Assembly (NCBI GenBank): GCA_009741485.1
Contig: CM019218.1
Location: 37,696,387-37,760,386 of the forward strand
Reading direction: 5' to 3'
DNA: 64,000 nucleotides
Origin: Malurus cyaneus samueli
Lineage: Eukaryota > Chordata > Aves > Passeriformes > Maluridae
Below are positions 13,280 to 25,700 of the stretch, in pieces (the first letter of the stretch is position 1; the number at the start of each line of letters is the position of its first letter). The notes beneath the pieces are model-generated. The model was not told the DNA's origin, ran no database searches, and saw only the letters and a program-made list of their open reading frames with translations. Made by a program: the position numbers and the translations under genes.

Positions 13280-13715
13280 TGGAATCTCAACAGAATTCCT
13301 GGCTCCTGGGACTTCGGGGGGAGGTGAAAAGATATGCAGAACAAGAGCAAGGGGGAGAGAAGTTATTGTGTGTTAGGTCCAGTGGGTTGTAGAATGAAGA
13401 TATGAATAGTATTGTTTAACATGGAGCAGGCAGCAAAAGCATTGTCCCCTCAGGTTAATCAGCATCTCGTGTGATACGAGACAGTTTAAGTTCTGCTTCC
13501 TGAAGTAGAAATAATCCAGAGGCAGGATGCAGGTGGCCCAACGGCCCTATTGCCAGAAGATCAGGCTGTGCTGCAGCTCTAACAGTTCTTAGCAGAGTGG
13601 TATCAGAAATGGGATGTCACAGGAATAATGGTCAATGTTGGACAGTCTGGGTATGAGGCAGGAATGTTCTGTTTGCTCCTTTCTCTGTGGTGCCGTAGCT
13701 CTGGAGTCAGCCAAC

Positions 13716-13793
13716 TCAAGACTTGGGCACTTTGGTGTAGTCTTCGCTGTGTATGTTCTTGCAAAGCGAAATGGACAGTATCATCCCCAGCAG
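13716..13793 (-). CDS. CD82: CD82 coding exon 8 (last), residues 242-266 and stop
   Basis: Acceptor TTCCAG is followed by CTGCTGGGG. The exon encodes [19 protein letters not shown], then TKVPKS and TGA. It carries the end of membrane segment 4 and the cytoplasmic tail. Human has CLC where this has SLC, and ends in Tyr where this ends in Ser. The exon continues into the 3' UTR. Confidence 0.95.
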   Translation of the reverse strand: MLGMILSISLCKNIHSEDYTKVPKS

Positions 13794-16700
13794 CTGGAAC
13801 AAGTATGAAGAATGGGAACAGAATCAGCAACCAGACAGATAATTAGGGGGGAAGAATGGGTGATACAGGGGAGCAAAATACAGTGTATGTCTTTTAATGA
13901 CACCACACAAGTGAACAGAGCTAGCCTGCAGCACAAAGCAATAACTGGAATGACAAAAACTTGGGCTGCATAAAGATGTGATTTCATCTGGAATCTATGT
14001 TATGGCCTTTTTAAGGCAACAAGTGGGATTTCACTAGCGTGGGATTTTGCTTGCCTCAGTATTCTTGGCAATTCTAGAATTGCCAAGATTAAGACACAGC
14101 AGGAGGAATCACATGTAGAAAAGGCTTTGCTCAATTTTTAATCCAGTCAATGAAAGCGGCAGTTCAAAGGTCCAGGCAGACAGAACCAAGAGCTAGAACT
14201 GCACTGCCATTAAACCTGGGGTCTTTGCCTTTAAAAGAATCTCCGTGATGAGACAGCACAGGTTCGTGTCAGGAAGTGACTTACCTCTATAACAGCAACA
14301 CCAGAGCAAACCCCAAGAATGACACCAAGGTTGTCCTTCAACCACTGCTCTACACCATCCATGCATCCCTGTAGAGAAAACATGGCCACAAGGAAGGGAA
14401 GCATGAATGCAAATACCTCAAGACTAAAAATGCATAACACATCTCTGCATGCAGGAATTATCCCAATTACATGTTTGCTCCAAATTCCATAGATACTTCA
14501 AACAATGAGGATGTGAAAGGAGTGCTCTAAATAATTTTCAGGGGAACAAAGACACGGCTTCAGGGGAAGCTTCACAGGGCCCAGACATACCCACTCACCT
14601 GCTCATGAACAGGCCAGTCAGTGTATGTTGCAGTGCCATTGACAGGGTCATCCAGACTACAGAAACCTCTTCCTTCCACTAAGTCCTTAGATCTGTTGGA
14701 GCAGGAGCACGGATACTCCACATTGCTTTTGTTTTTAAGAATCTCATTGTTTTCCCAATCCTCTGCTCCAGTCCAGCCACAGCAAGCAATCTAATAACAA
14801 AAGAGAAATATTCACAATCTTACACTTTGTACAGGCAACATGATTGCACATGAAAATAAGCAGGTAGAAGCACACAGGAGCTCTCCATGTAACAACAGTC
14901 AGGCCACACAGTGCGAATGAATTAGCTGCACTGAACACCACCCTGGTTACTTATACACATTGTTTAGTAGGAAATAACCACTCTGCCAGCAAAACAAGAG
15001 TTAAAGGGCCCCTGGTGTCAGCTGTGGCCCCAGGAACAGCAGCAGCCACCGCACGATGGCGTCCCCACGCCACCAAGCCCCAGCAGTCACTGCGTGCCAG
15101 CGACCGCCTGGCTTCAGTACAGACCAGCTGGAACACGGGAGGAGGAAAATTTTCCATCTAAAGAAACATTTACATTCCTATACGACCATGTGATAAAACC
15201 ATAGTTGCTAGAGGGGAAAACACACGGAAAGTCCAGCAAGGAGTAAAATCTTAAGAATAAATCCCAGTGCTTGCACAGGGGTACAGAGCAGAAAGGCTGC
15301 CAATGCCAAGGTCAAAGTTTACTTTTCCTTTCTGAGCAGAGAAGGATTTTCCCTAATGTTTCTGCTACAACAGTCAGGAAACACAAACAGCTGAACATCC
15401 ACACCAGGACAAGCATTTGGTTTCCAAAAGTATTGTGAAGATCCAGCATCCAGAAGAAACTTCCTCTCCCTCACAAGAGGTTTGGATTTTAACTCCAAGA
15501 CTGGTTTATAGAACTCTTAATTCAAATGCTAGCTCCAGTGTGAGATGAAGTAGACTCCTTACACTCGACTTCTCCATCTCCACAAAAAAAAAAAATATAC
15601 ATTTTTCTTCTTTTCCTACATAAAAGAAGGGCTCAAGCAGGAACCTGTCTCTACAGTAGATTCAGGCTTCTCTTGAGCTCCCTAGCAAGGAGTTACAACT
15701 ACAGTGACAAAACATATATAAATCATTCTCCAAGGAAGAGAAATACTGCAGGTCAGTGCTTTGCAGACCAAACAACAGACAGAAGACAAATGCTATTACT
15801 TGTACTTACTACACATCAGTCTCATGCTGGGCATGTATTTTACCACAACAGCCAGACAGCTCTCAAGCTTGTGGTTTGGCAGTAAATGGCTGTCATGACT
15901 CCAGTGTGCTTGAATACTCTCTAGCTGCTCAAGTGCTGACCCTGATGCTAAAACAGAAACCATGGGCAATTGGATGGCTCCCAAGAATGCTGATACTTGT
16001 CGAAAAACCATTACAACAAGCAAGCAATGTGCACCAAGCAGTAAGGCAGGTGGTGCTGCTGACTTGCCTGGCCATAAACCAGGGACTTTTTTGCTACAAA
16101 AAAATCATGTGCAAAATGTTTTTCACACGTGTTAGTGTTCAGGAGGCCCAGCAGACAAAGGTAAGTGTTGGAGTGCCATTTTGATAGGTACATGCATCAG
16201 GCCATGCAGCCAACACCAGCTAGTTCTAACACCCAGCATGCAGGAATGGTTCAGGCTCTGGCATAGAGCAGCAAGACCATTTTCTAGTCTGCAGGCACCA
16301 AACATCACAGCCAGATCAACATGCAATTGTTGTTTCCCTGTGCTCAGTCTAGCTTTAAAGGATATTACCTGCACTGAAGCAGCATCATCTGCCTCTTGCT
16401 GCCCACCATGACTCACCTGTGTCTGCACATAGTCCCACGCATCCTGCAAATTCCTCCTCTCATCTTCACTCAACGGGTCATAACTTTTAATCAGATCTTC
16501 AACTACATTGGACAACTCATCTTTCAGCTGGCAAGAAAAAAAAGAGGCAGAAGTGTTAGATTATCAATTCCTTGTAGCCTTTCCTTTGGTGCTCCAGATA
16601 CTTAAATGAAGTTTCAGTCACCCATAAAAGCTAACTGCAGAAAGTAACAAGCACAGAAGAGGACAGCACCCAAAGCATCATCAAGACCCTGCCTGGGTGC

Positions 16701-19700
16701 AGGGAAAGGCTACAAACCTGATGAGCAATAAGGAAACAGAGCTGGGCGTGGTTATCCTGCTAAGACACAGGCTGCCCCAGACAAAGCAGATGTGCAAGGT
16801 AAGTGCAGGCTGAAGGACAACACTGCCTCAAGGACTCCCAGGTTATTGTTTCTAACCTTGCACTGCAGGTGAGACTCAGAATCTCAGCCACTGCAGCTCA
16901 TCTCCACTGAGATGAGATACACACCTGGTGGAAACTTGCCTTTTTCACAAGGTGCTGATCTGCCTCTCCCCAAACTCCCACAACTACTGTTTCTATATTA
17001 AGACAGGAAGTATTAAAATACCTAAACATTAACAGTCTTACCACAAAACTCAGGTATCAAATCATCCCTTCACCATCACTGCTTTTCCAGAGAGATATTT
17101 ACAACACTCTTCAGTTTGATAAGATGTGCAAGCTACCACCTCTTCCCAAGGCAGATTCCTTCACCTTCTTCCTCCCACCTCCTTTTGAAGGTCTTTTTAA
17201 CCAGCCTGTATATGAGAACTACTAAGGACAGACCCAGATTCACGAGAGGTTGGAGAGAAGTGTCATTAGTACAGAGTACTAATACTTACAGATAGTACAG
17301 AGTTACATCAGCCTGAGCACTAGGATGTTCCCATACTACGCGTTATCTTTTTGACTGTGGTGCTACAGCATATTCAAATCAGTGGAACTGGATCTTCTCT
17401 CTCCTGCTGTCAAGCTTTTTCAATGGCCATGGCAAATACCAGGACACTCAGCAAGAAGAAGCACTGTCTACTGTTGAGAAAAGCTTCTCTACATCAGCAA
17501 CACTTCTTCCTAGGAAAACTTCAGCTCAGTTCACCAGGATCAGCTATGTCAGGCCAGACAGATGGGCACTGCATGATCTTTCTTCTCATGATGTCTTAAC
17601 TCTTCCCCTTTTAATTACTTCACTTCCCCTTTTCCTTCCCTTCAAATCAAGGCAGCCTGACCTGGTTCCCACTAATGAGATTGGCCTTGGCTGCTGCCAT
17701 AAGCCTTATCAGTTACTGAACCTTTGAGTTCCCACCCTGACCCCTCCTGCACACTGCTGCTCCACATGCAGAGGGAAGCAAGGAGAGCTGGATGTGTTTT
17801 CCTACCCAGCCCCTTAGATGTTGGGTCAGATGGAGCCTAGTGTCACCTCTGTAAGAATCCCAGGATCCCACCACAAGCCAAGACAGAACCTGAACATGTT
17901 ATCTCCAATCATTACTGCATAGCAAAGCTGTATTTCAGCTCTGTCCTTACTCTTACAAAATAACAGACATGAAGTCTTGCAAACAGCTCTTGTTTCAAAA
18001 AGTGAGGCATCTCAAATTAAAGAAGAACTCAGGCATTCCTAGGTGTTTCAGAGGGCAATCAGAGAGGGGCAGTATTATGCAAATAATGGCACAGCTCTGG
18101 AGGACACACACACAGGCAGCTTGCTCTTGGGTTTAACCAGCAGAGCAGCCCAAAGGGAAAACACAGGCACCTGCAGCTGTTCACCCTCAAACACCTGGCA
18201 GAGGAAAACTGAAACAGCAGCAAGCTAGAGAGGCACATGGAACAGTCAGACTTTCAACATCCTCACCGTCTTCACCCATGGAGCTTCTCAGCACTCAGCA
18301 GTGTGTGAGACATGAATGCTTCAGGAAATGGTTACCCTTGCTTTCTGGGCCCCACTGCTGCTCCCCATCTCTAGCAAGCCCAGTGTGAGAAGGCACAAAC
18401 CCACCACCTCAAGGGGGGGGGCACTTAAATCTGAGGAACCAAAGCCACAGCCCAGTGCCAGAAAGCAGCAAGGCTGTCAGTCTCCCCATCACATGGGCTA
18501 CTGAAGAGGGAAATGGGGAAAGCTGAAAGCCAGAGGCAAGTGCAGGTCTTTGATCACAGAATGAATTGTGCAGGCTTCTTCCCCTATCAGACACTGTCAG
18601 CCATCTATCCTGTCCCTGTCAGAAGCAAGCTAGATCCTTCCCTCTGCATTTATTAAAGTCTAGACTTGAAAAATAGGCTCAACAAACCAGGAAGGAGCTC
18701 TCCTCTCTGCCTTGTCACTTCACATTCTGAGACCAATGCATAGTCCCAAGCCCCAGACAAGCTGCTGCACGCAATCACACAGCCCTGCTTGCTGTAACAA
18801 TAGCAAGGGCCATTCCCAAAACACCACTGTTCTCTTTACTCAGGGCATTCAGAGCCAAGCTGCACACAACTGTGCGAACTAGGCCAAGAGACAACTTGCC
18901 CAGACTCTCACATGTTTAGGGGCTTGTGATCCACTACAGGCAGGTGTGTCACAGCTATTTTGTTATCCATAAAAAACACCCCACCCCACAGTTTCAGTCC
19001 ACTACAAATGTAGGGAAATGAATGTTGCATCAACATCCTCCCAGAAGTACTGGGCAATTCCAGTCTGAAGGGGCATTCCTCTAACTATGCCCATGGGAGA
19101 GGCAAAGCAGCAGTCTTCCTGTCAGAGGCTCAGCCTTTTACAGTTAGACTAACTCTATTTCCATACACTTTCATATGTCAGCGTGGGGGAGGATTTTAAT
19201 ACCAAAAAGGAACAGATATGCCAACAGTAACATCAAGTGAACCCACAGAAACCAATACTTCAGTTACAAGTGGAGGAGTGAGTATCACCTTGCTACATTC
19301 TGGATCTGAAATCCTTTCGTTCACTCTTGTAATTCCTTGTTTTACATCTAACCAAGTTCCTGAAGCCAGAAAGAAATAAACACAAAGAACACAATAGATA
19401 TTTGGGGCTGGCTGTTGAGCAGTTTCAGGGTGCCTCACTGTGCTCTGAGCTGCCCTGCAATGACGCACAGCCAGCAGAGCACAGCGACTCGTACAGCAGC
19501 ACTGAAGAGCAGACCCAAACCTCTGTGCTGGAGCTTTCTGCCAAGACCTTCCTCAAAGAGTTTTTCTTAGTGCTCTAGGCAGGTACTTTGGAGGATTCCT
19601 GAAACAAAAAGGCTCTAGAAGAGCTTTTCCATTAATTTTGTTCATTAGGGACTGAACAGGAGCATCTGTCGAAATCCCAGCTTCCCTGACCATTCTGACA

Positions 19701-22700
19701 GATCTGTGCAAGTGATGATCTCAATCACCACCGGCTCCAACACCTGTGCAGAACAACTCCCAGCACTTTTAAACTCTCCCTGGTTTGACTGAGGTTTAAA
19801 TGAAGAGCTACAGCTTAAAAGCTGGAGTTTTCCAGAGCAGATTGGCAGCTGAAGGAGAAATGCCAACAGAGGTACAGAATTTCCTGGTCTGAAGTCACAT
19901 TTCCCCACTGCAGGGGAATGCCCAACCCCACACCTCCTCATCTGCGTTAGTCAGAGCTGTTGAGAATCATCTTTACATACCGTTTTAGTCACTGTTTTAG
20001 TTTCTCCCTCAGCTTCTGCCAGCCAGAGAGCAAGCTACCACCACACCACATTGGCAAGGACCCCAGCCAACAGCTGCTCACAGTCACCACAGCACACAGC
20101 TCACACCAGTTATGCTGGTGGCAGGCACCTTCCCCCTGCCCCCAAACTTCTCCCCCAGGCCCCATCCATAAGTTCCTCAGCCACCTGCATCCTGTAGCCA
20201 TCTGGCTAAAGGGCTGGCTTAGGGGAAGCAAGCACAGCCATGCAGGGGTACTGACACACAGTTATGTAGCAAAGGACAGTGTTACCCATAACTGGCAGCA
20301 GAAGACAGCAGTGACCCCACAGCTAAAACATCTTCCCACTACATAAATGTGGCTCCCAGCTTAGCTGTCAAATAGCTGAAGGCCTGACCAGGCATTGCCT
20401 CGGCCAGGGAACATACATACACGACACATGGCTGCAATGCACTTAGGTAACTCAAAAATTACTGCCTTTTACACTGTAAAGCATGTTGGAGCTCTAGAAG
20501 TGCACACTATGAAACTGCCTTCCTCTCAAAGAGATCCACTTCAAAATATGAAACCACTTGATTTTAAGCTTCAGCTGTAGAACAGGAAGTCAGATACTTG
20601 GGCTTGCTCCTGGGAAAAGAGGACAGCTCTTCCAAGGAGAGCTCTACACACAGATGCAGAAAGACTGAAAGGACTGAGGATGACACAAGGAGGAAGACCA
20701 GTCAGAAAAGCACTCAGGCTCCTAACTCCTCAAGGCACTAGAGATGGCAACATGGTAGTACAACTGCTACTACATGCCCTAATAGCTGCCTACAACAGAA
20801 TCAAGAGGAGGTGTGGTCTAAAGTGTTTCAGGATTTTTTTTTCCACTGTTCACACAACCCAAAAATAAAGCCTGCATACCAAATAAAGCTTCATAATCCC
20901 TGAGAAAGCAGCACTGTTGAGGCAGATACAGAAAAATCAAACTGTATAGCAAAGCTATTGAGCTGGGACAGAGAAAAGAAGAATCCAGTTATGCCTGCTA
21001 ACAGCCTAGTCCATTTTTGGAAGAAAGAATTTTTAGGTGTTACTCTTCTCCCAAGCCAAGACCAAGGAAAAGAGGCACAGTAAAAAAGACTTACCGTTTC
21101 TTTCTGGAAGTAGATGACCAGTGCAGCAGCAACCTGAGCTAAGAGGATTATCATCAGGCAGGTGAAGTACTGGAAACAAAAAACAATAGGTGACCACTAT
21201 TAGTCTTTAGAAAGGTGTGTACATAAAAGTCAGTAAGAGTTCATATACAAGAGAAGTCACAACATTGAGCAAATGCCTTTTTGCCTGCAGACAAACTCTG
21301 CTATCGGTGCTCTTCCCAGGAAAAGGCTTAAGTACACACACCCACGTCAGACCAGTGCACTTGAGCACTTCTCCCATGAGGCCAACAGGAAGACTTCAGG
21401 AGGGAAACGGTTTACAAGCACTCTCTGCATGTGTCATTCAAACTGGGACTCTCTCCCACATCCAACTCCATTCCCAGACCATCCTGGCCTCAACCAATCA
21501 GCTGGACTCTGCCTACTGCAAATCTCAACAGAAAAGTCAACTTATGAACATTAATTTTTAAAAATTCTTTTTAAAATCAATTACCTTTAAAAAAAATGGT
21601 ATTTAATTTGTTTGAGGATCTAAATTTAAGATTCACCAGCAAACTGCTGAGGTTACTTTTAAATGGTGGCAGCTTCTACTGTTAGACGAGGACATGCTCC
21701 TAATACCAGGACACACAACATGTGCCATGCTTGGTTTCCAAGGCATATGGGCTCTGAATAAGCCAGAGTCAAGTAGCAGCTGAGGTGTACGCAGCTGGTA
21801 TCATCTCACCCATCACAGACAGCAAAGTTCCTATAGATTAACTGTTTGAAGAGAGGCCCTGACACACAGGACATCCTTAGTTGAGCCTCTCTTGACCCTT
21901 GCACTTTTCACAGTTTTAACACAGCAGTTTTAACCCTGACACTCTTCCTCTTTTCTTTCACCGCCCTTGGTAGTTGCTCTTCCCGTGAGAACACAGCACC
22001 AACTGGGAAGTCAGGGTAAGGGGGACAGGGCACACTTCTCAGCTGACAATCCTCAACTCGCTGTGTGCAGAAAGTGCCAGTGACATCCTCTCTCATTCAC
22101 AGTTATGAGCTCATTATCAGCAATGTCTGAGGAGCTCTGCTGCAGTCTGCTGGAGAATTTACCACGTGCAAATTAAGAATTGGATCTAAGTTGACCGAGC
22201 AGAAGTAACATCCCCAGGAGACCAAAGCCCCATCTACAATCCAACACTATTTTGCAGGAGAGGTATTAAAGGTTCTCTCTAAAACAGCCGTGAATACTCT
22301 CACCAGACCCAAGAGACATCGGATTTCATTGACTGCTCCAACACAGCCCACGAAGCCCATCAGCATGGTGAGCGCCCCAACACCAATCAGGATGTATGCT
22401 CCAGTCTTCAGGGAGGAAGATGACGTCTCTGTAGGAGCCAGGAGATGGAACAACATTAACTACTGGCAAAAAAATGCATCTTCCATCACCATTTATAGAA
22501 CTGTCTCCATATCTGGTAATTGTCTGCTACAAAGGGACTGCCCAGAGGTGTGTTGAACATGGTGACAGAAAGCTGCTCCTGATTAAAAGCCATCCTGCAG
22601 GTTTCCAGAGTCTGAAAGACTCAAGGTCACTCCAAACAAATGAACGCTGTTTGGAGAAAGTTATCCCCTTACTGGAATTTTACTCCCTCATGAATGCACT

Positions 22701-25700
22701 TCAAGTAAGAGTAAGATAAAGATGATCTGCTCCACATCTACTGTCTACTTGCTTCAATTCCCTTTGCTATCTTCAGTGAAGCTTTCTTCCAAGACCTAAA
22801 CCCCTTTTTGGATAGCCTTTTCACTTCAATGTGCTATTCCTTGTTCTAGCCGTTCTGTTTTCACTTATCCACTTACAGCCAACACTGGGACACTCTAACT
22901 CTGTGGAGTGAAACACAAAACAGTGAAACAGTAGCTCTCCAGCTACTGTTGAGCACAGATGATGTGAGAGGTTCTTAGCGAGTCCGAGTTGGGTGGCTTG
23001 TGGCCAGGCACTTACTAGAGGCTGCTGCAGCACCTGTGCACGACACACTGCAAACAGCTGCCATTCCAGGATCAAAACAGATATAATGCCCAAATTAGCT
23101 ACTTTTACAAATCCTCCTGGCTATCCCCTGCTATTGTTTGTAATGTCTGCGCTTTTGAAAGCTCAACAGTTTTTCAAGCAGGTTTAGGTCAGATTATTCC
23201 AGACAGGCTGGTGCTGTCAGCGCTCTCCCCACAGCATTTAGTACTGCAAGCAACAGAAGAAAAACTCTTACATTTGAGTTGGTCAGCAGACTTTTTGCAG
23301 AATAGGACTGGAGAGAGCAATCACTACAGCACAAAATTTGAAGAGCTAGCCTGTCTAGAAACAGTAACTAGAAACCTCATTTATCATTAAGAGACATTTC
23401 TAAACTTGCAAGCTGCAGAGTGAAGGGGAATTCTGGATGTCCAGTGATTAATGAAAATAACATTCTTAAAGCTCAGCATTTCGTTTCCTGAACTAAGGAA
23501 GTCTCAGGAGGCAAGCTTCCTCTGAGCTCCTCCTGAAATATATTAAAGGAAAATAATAAAGCCCAGACTGATACTCTCCTCACTAACAAATACTTCCCCC
23601 CTGCTTCTGATACCTGGCACAAATCAACAGCTTCCAAACCTTTTTCTCTAGAACATGCTGAATAGAGTTCAGTTATTAGAAAGGGAAGTAGATCCATTTG
23701 CCACACGGGTCACTTCAGCCTTGATTAACTTCCAAGCCAGACTCTCCCTGGCTGGACATTTGCCACAAACCCCAGGATCCCGCTTCCTCACCAGTCCTGT
23801 GACTCTTGCCGTGCAGGTTACGTGATGATACTGCAAAGCACTTGGTGAAGCAGCAGCCTTACAGGAATGGCCTTCACAAGCCTACCCTATTCCCTCCCTC
23901 AAAATCAGCTCAGCGATCATACAAGTGCATGCTCGAGAGTGCCCAGGTTGCAGCACTTCCTACAAAGCAGCTGCTTAGCCAAATTCCCATTAGAAGAAAG
24001 AAAAAGGTATTTCCAACTCAAAAGCTCCTTGGAGAACTGACAGTGTCAGGGGACAGGAGCTGCACTCGCAGTTCTCATCTGCAGTAGCCTTGAATTGCAA
24101 GAGAAAGCTCTGCAGGCATTCAGCTCCTGCTTGTTTGCTGTCACTCCGTGTTTTTCCCTGAGCTGGGCAGGCAGCCAAGCAAGTACAACAGGCTCCTTTG
24201 GCAGCAGCTGGAGTGCCCTCCCTGATGCCTAGGTTACTAAAGCAGAGGGAAAGAGGGGCAAGGCATGGGAAAGGAAGTGAGGGGGCAGGGAGATAGCTGA
24301 TACTGGAAATCTCCAGGAAGGAAACTAAATCCTTAAATGCTCTGTTAGCAGAGATTCCGAGTAAAATGGGAAGAAACAGAGCCAAGTTCAGGGACCTCTA
24401 GCTCCACAAGTGGCTGTAACACACATCAGCCTGAGGAAATCAGCTGCTGGCTGACTGGTACTAAGCACACCTCAGACTGTGAGGGGTGTAACAAACAGCC
24501 AGGCCACGATAAGCTCCTTTCAGGCTGTGTGTTAGAAGTTTGTTTCTGCTCATGCCCCTACTTTATTAACCAATACCCACTGTTGTGCTTCTTGACCTTC
24601 TAGTACTGCAGTAGCAACCCAGACGCCACAAACACAGAGCAAGGAGCAGTATCTGCATGTGTGGTATTAGCAGGGATGTCTTCTCCACCCAGCACCTCCC
24701 AAACCGGGCCAGAGTGCTCAGCAGGACTTGGGAGGGAAAGCCTTTAGCACAATCAGCGCATTGGGAACAAGGCTGTGAATGCTATTACTGCTCCTTCCCC
24801 ACATTTAGGCAGCCCTCCTGCACTGTCTGAGGCTAGGGACAACAAGTAACCAGAGCCACTAAGCAGAACAGTTATTTAAAGTCCCTTCTAGTAAAAAGTG
24901 CAAAAAGTGCAAAGGAAGCAGAGTTTGTGAAAGATGCAGCCGAGCTACTCATTAGGTGAAAGACCACTTACAATGCTGTGAAGCTCAGATTCTGCTCAGC
25001 CAGCTCAGTTTTTTGGTTGTTGCAGAAAGCAGATCCTCTGTTAAGACTCAAGTCAAAGTTCTTGGCTGACCTTACAGGAAGGAAGCTAAGCCCCTTGCAC
25101 AACACTGAACACCTCTGATGCCCAGGGTCAGTCTCCTCAAGTATATACCAGAGTACGTTTTAGAAGTCATAGCACTAAAGACTTCATACCCCCACACCCC
25201 CCAAATCTGCATCCTCCATTGCTTATGAACAAACATACTGTCAACTTTCAATGTGCATGAAGCATCAGTAAAACCACGTACTTACTTGTTTTGGCATTTA
25301 AAACAGTCCAATTGAAATAGATCATTACAGCAAGAAAGCAGTAGAAGCATGGAGGACTGGCACAGCAAAACTGCATTAAGGCTTTGGGGACATGATGGCA
25401 ATAAGGAAGCCATTGTGGAAACACAGAGCAGGCAATGAAAATAGGATGAAATGCTAGTCCTTATGTTTAGGACAAAATATTTGGATTGCTGGCTGAAGAC
25501 GCAGTGGCTCTGACTCTGGTGTTTCAATCCACAGGACTAGGAGGAATGCTGGGTCTCCAGGGTTGCTCCTTTCACCCTGTCCCTGGTAAGAGTCCCATCT
25601 TGCTAAACACCATATTACTGTTCAGGCCACACACAAAGACATTGCTATTCCCAGACTACACCATAGTCAAACACAGCCCCAGAGCAGAGACAATTCAGAA

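Larger units (their letters stand above)
11656..13715 (-). other. CD82: CD82 3' untranslated region (inferred)
   Basis: This is the terminal exon sequence after the stop codon at 13718-13716. Reading on the minus strand, the first canonical AATAAA that I find is at 11680-11675, about 2 kb below the stop. The UTR contains a short tandem run of an AGTGAAGC-type unit (plus strand 13253-13279, about three copies). The cleavage point is not known; an earlier non-canonical site would shorten the UTR. The length is an inference from the hexamer only. Confidence 0.5.
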
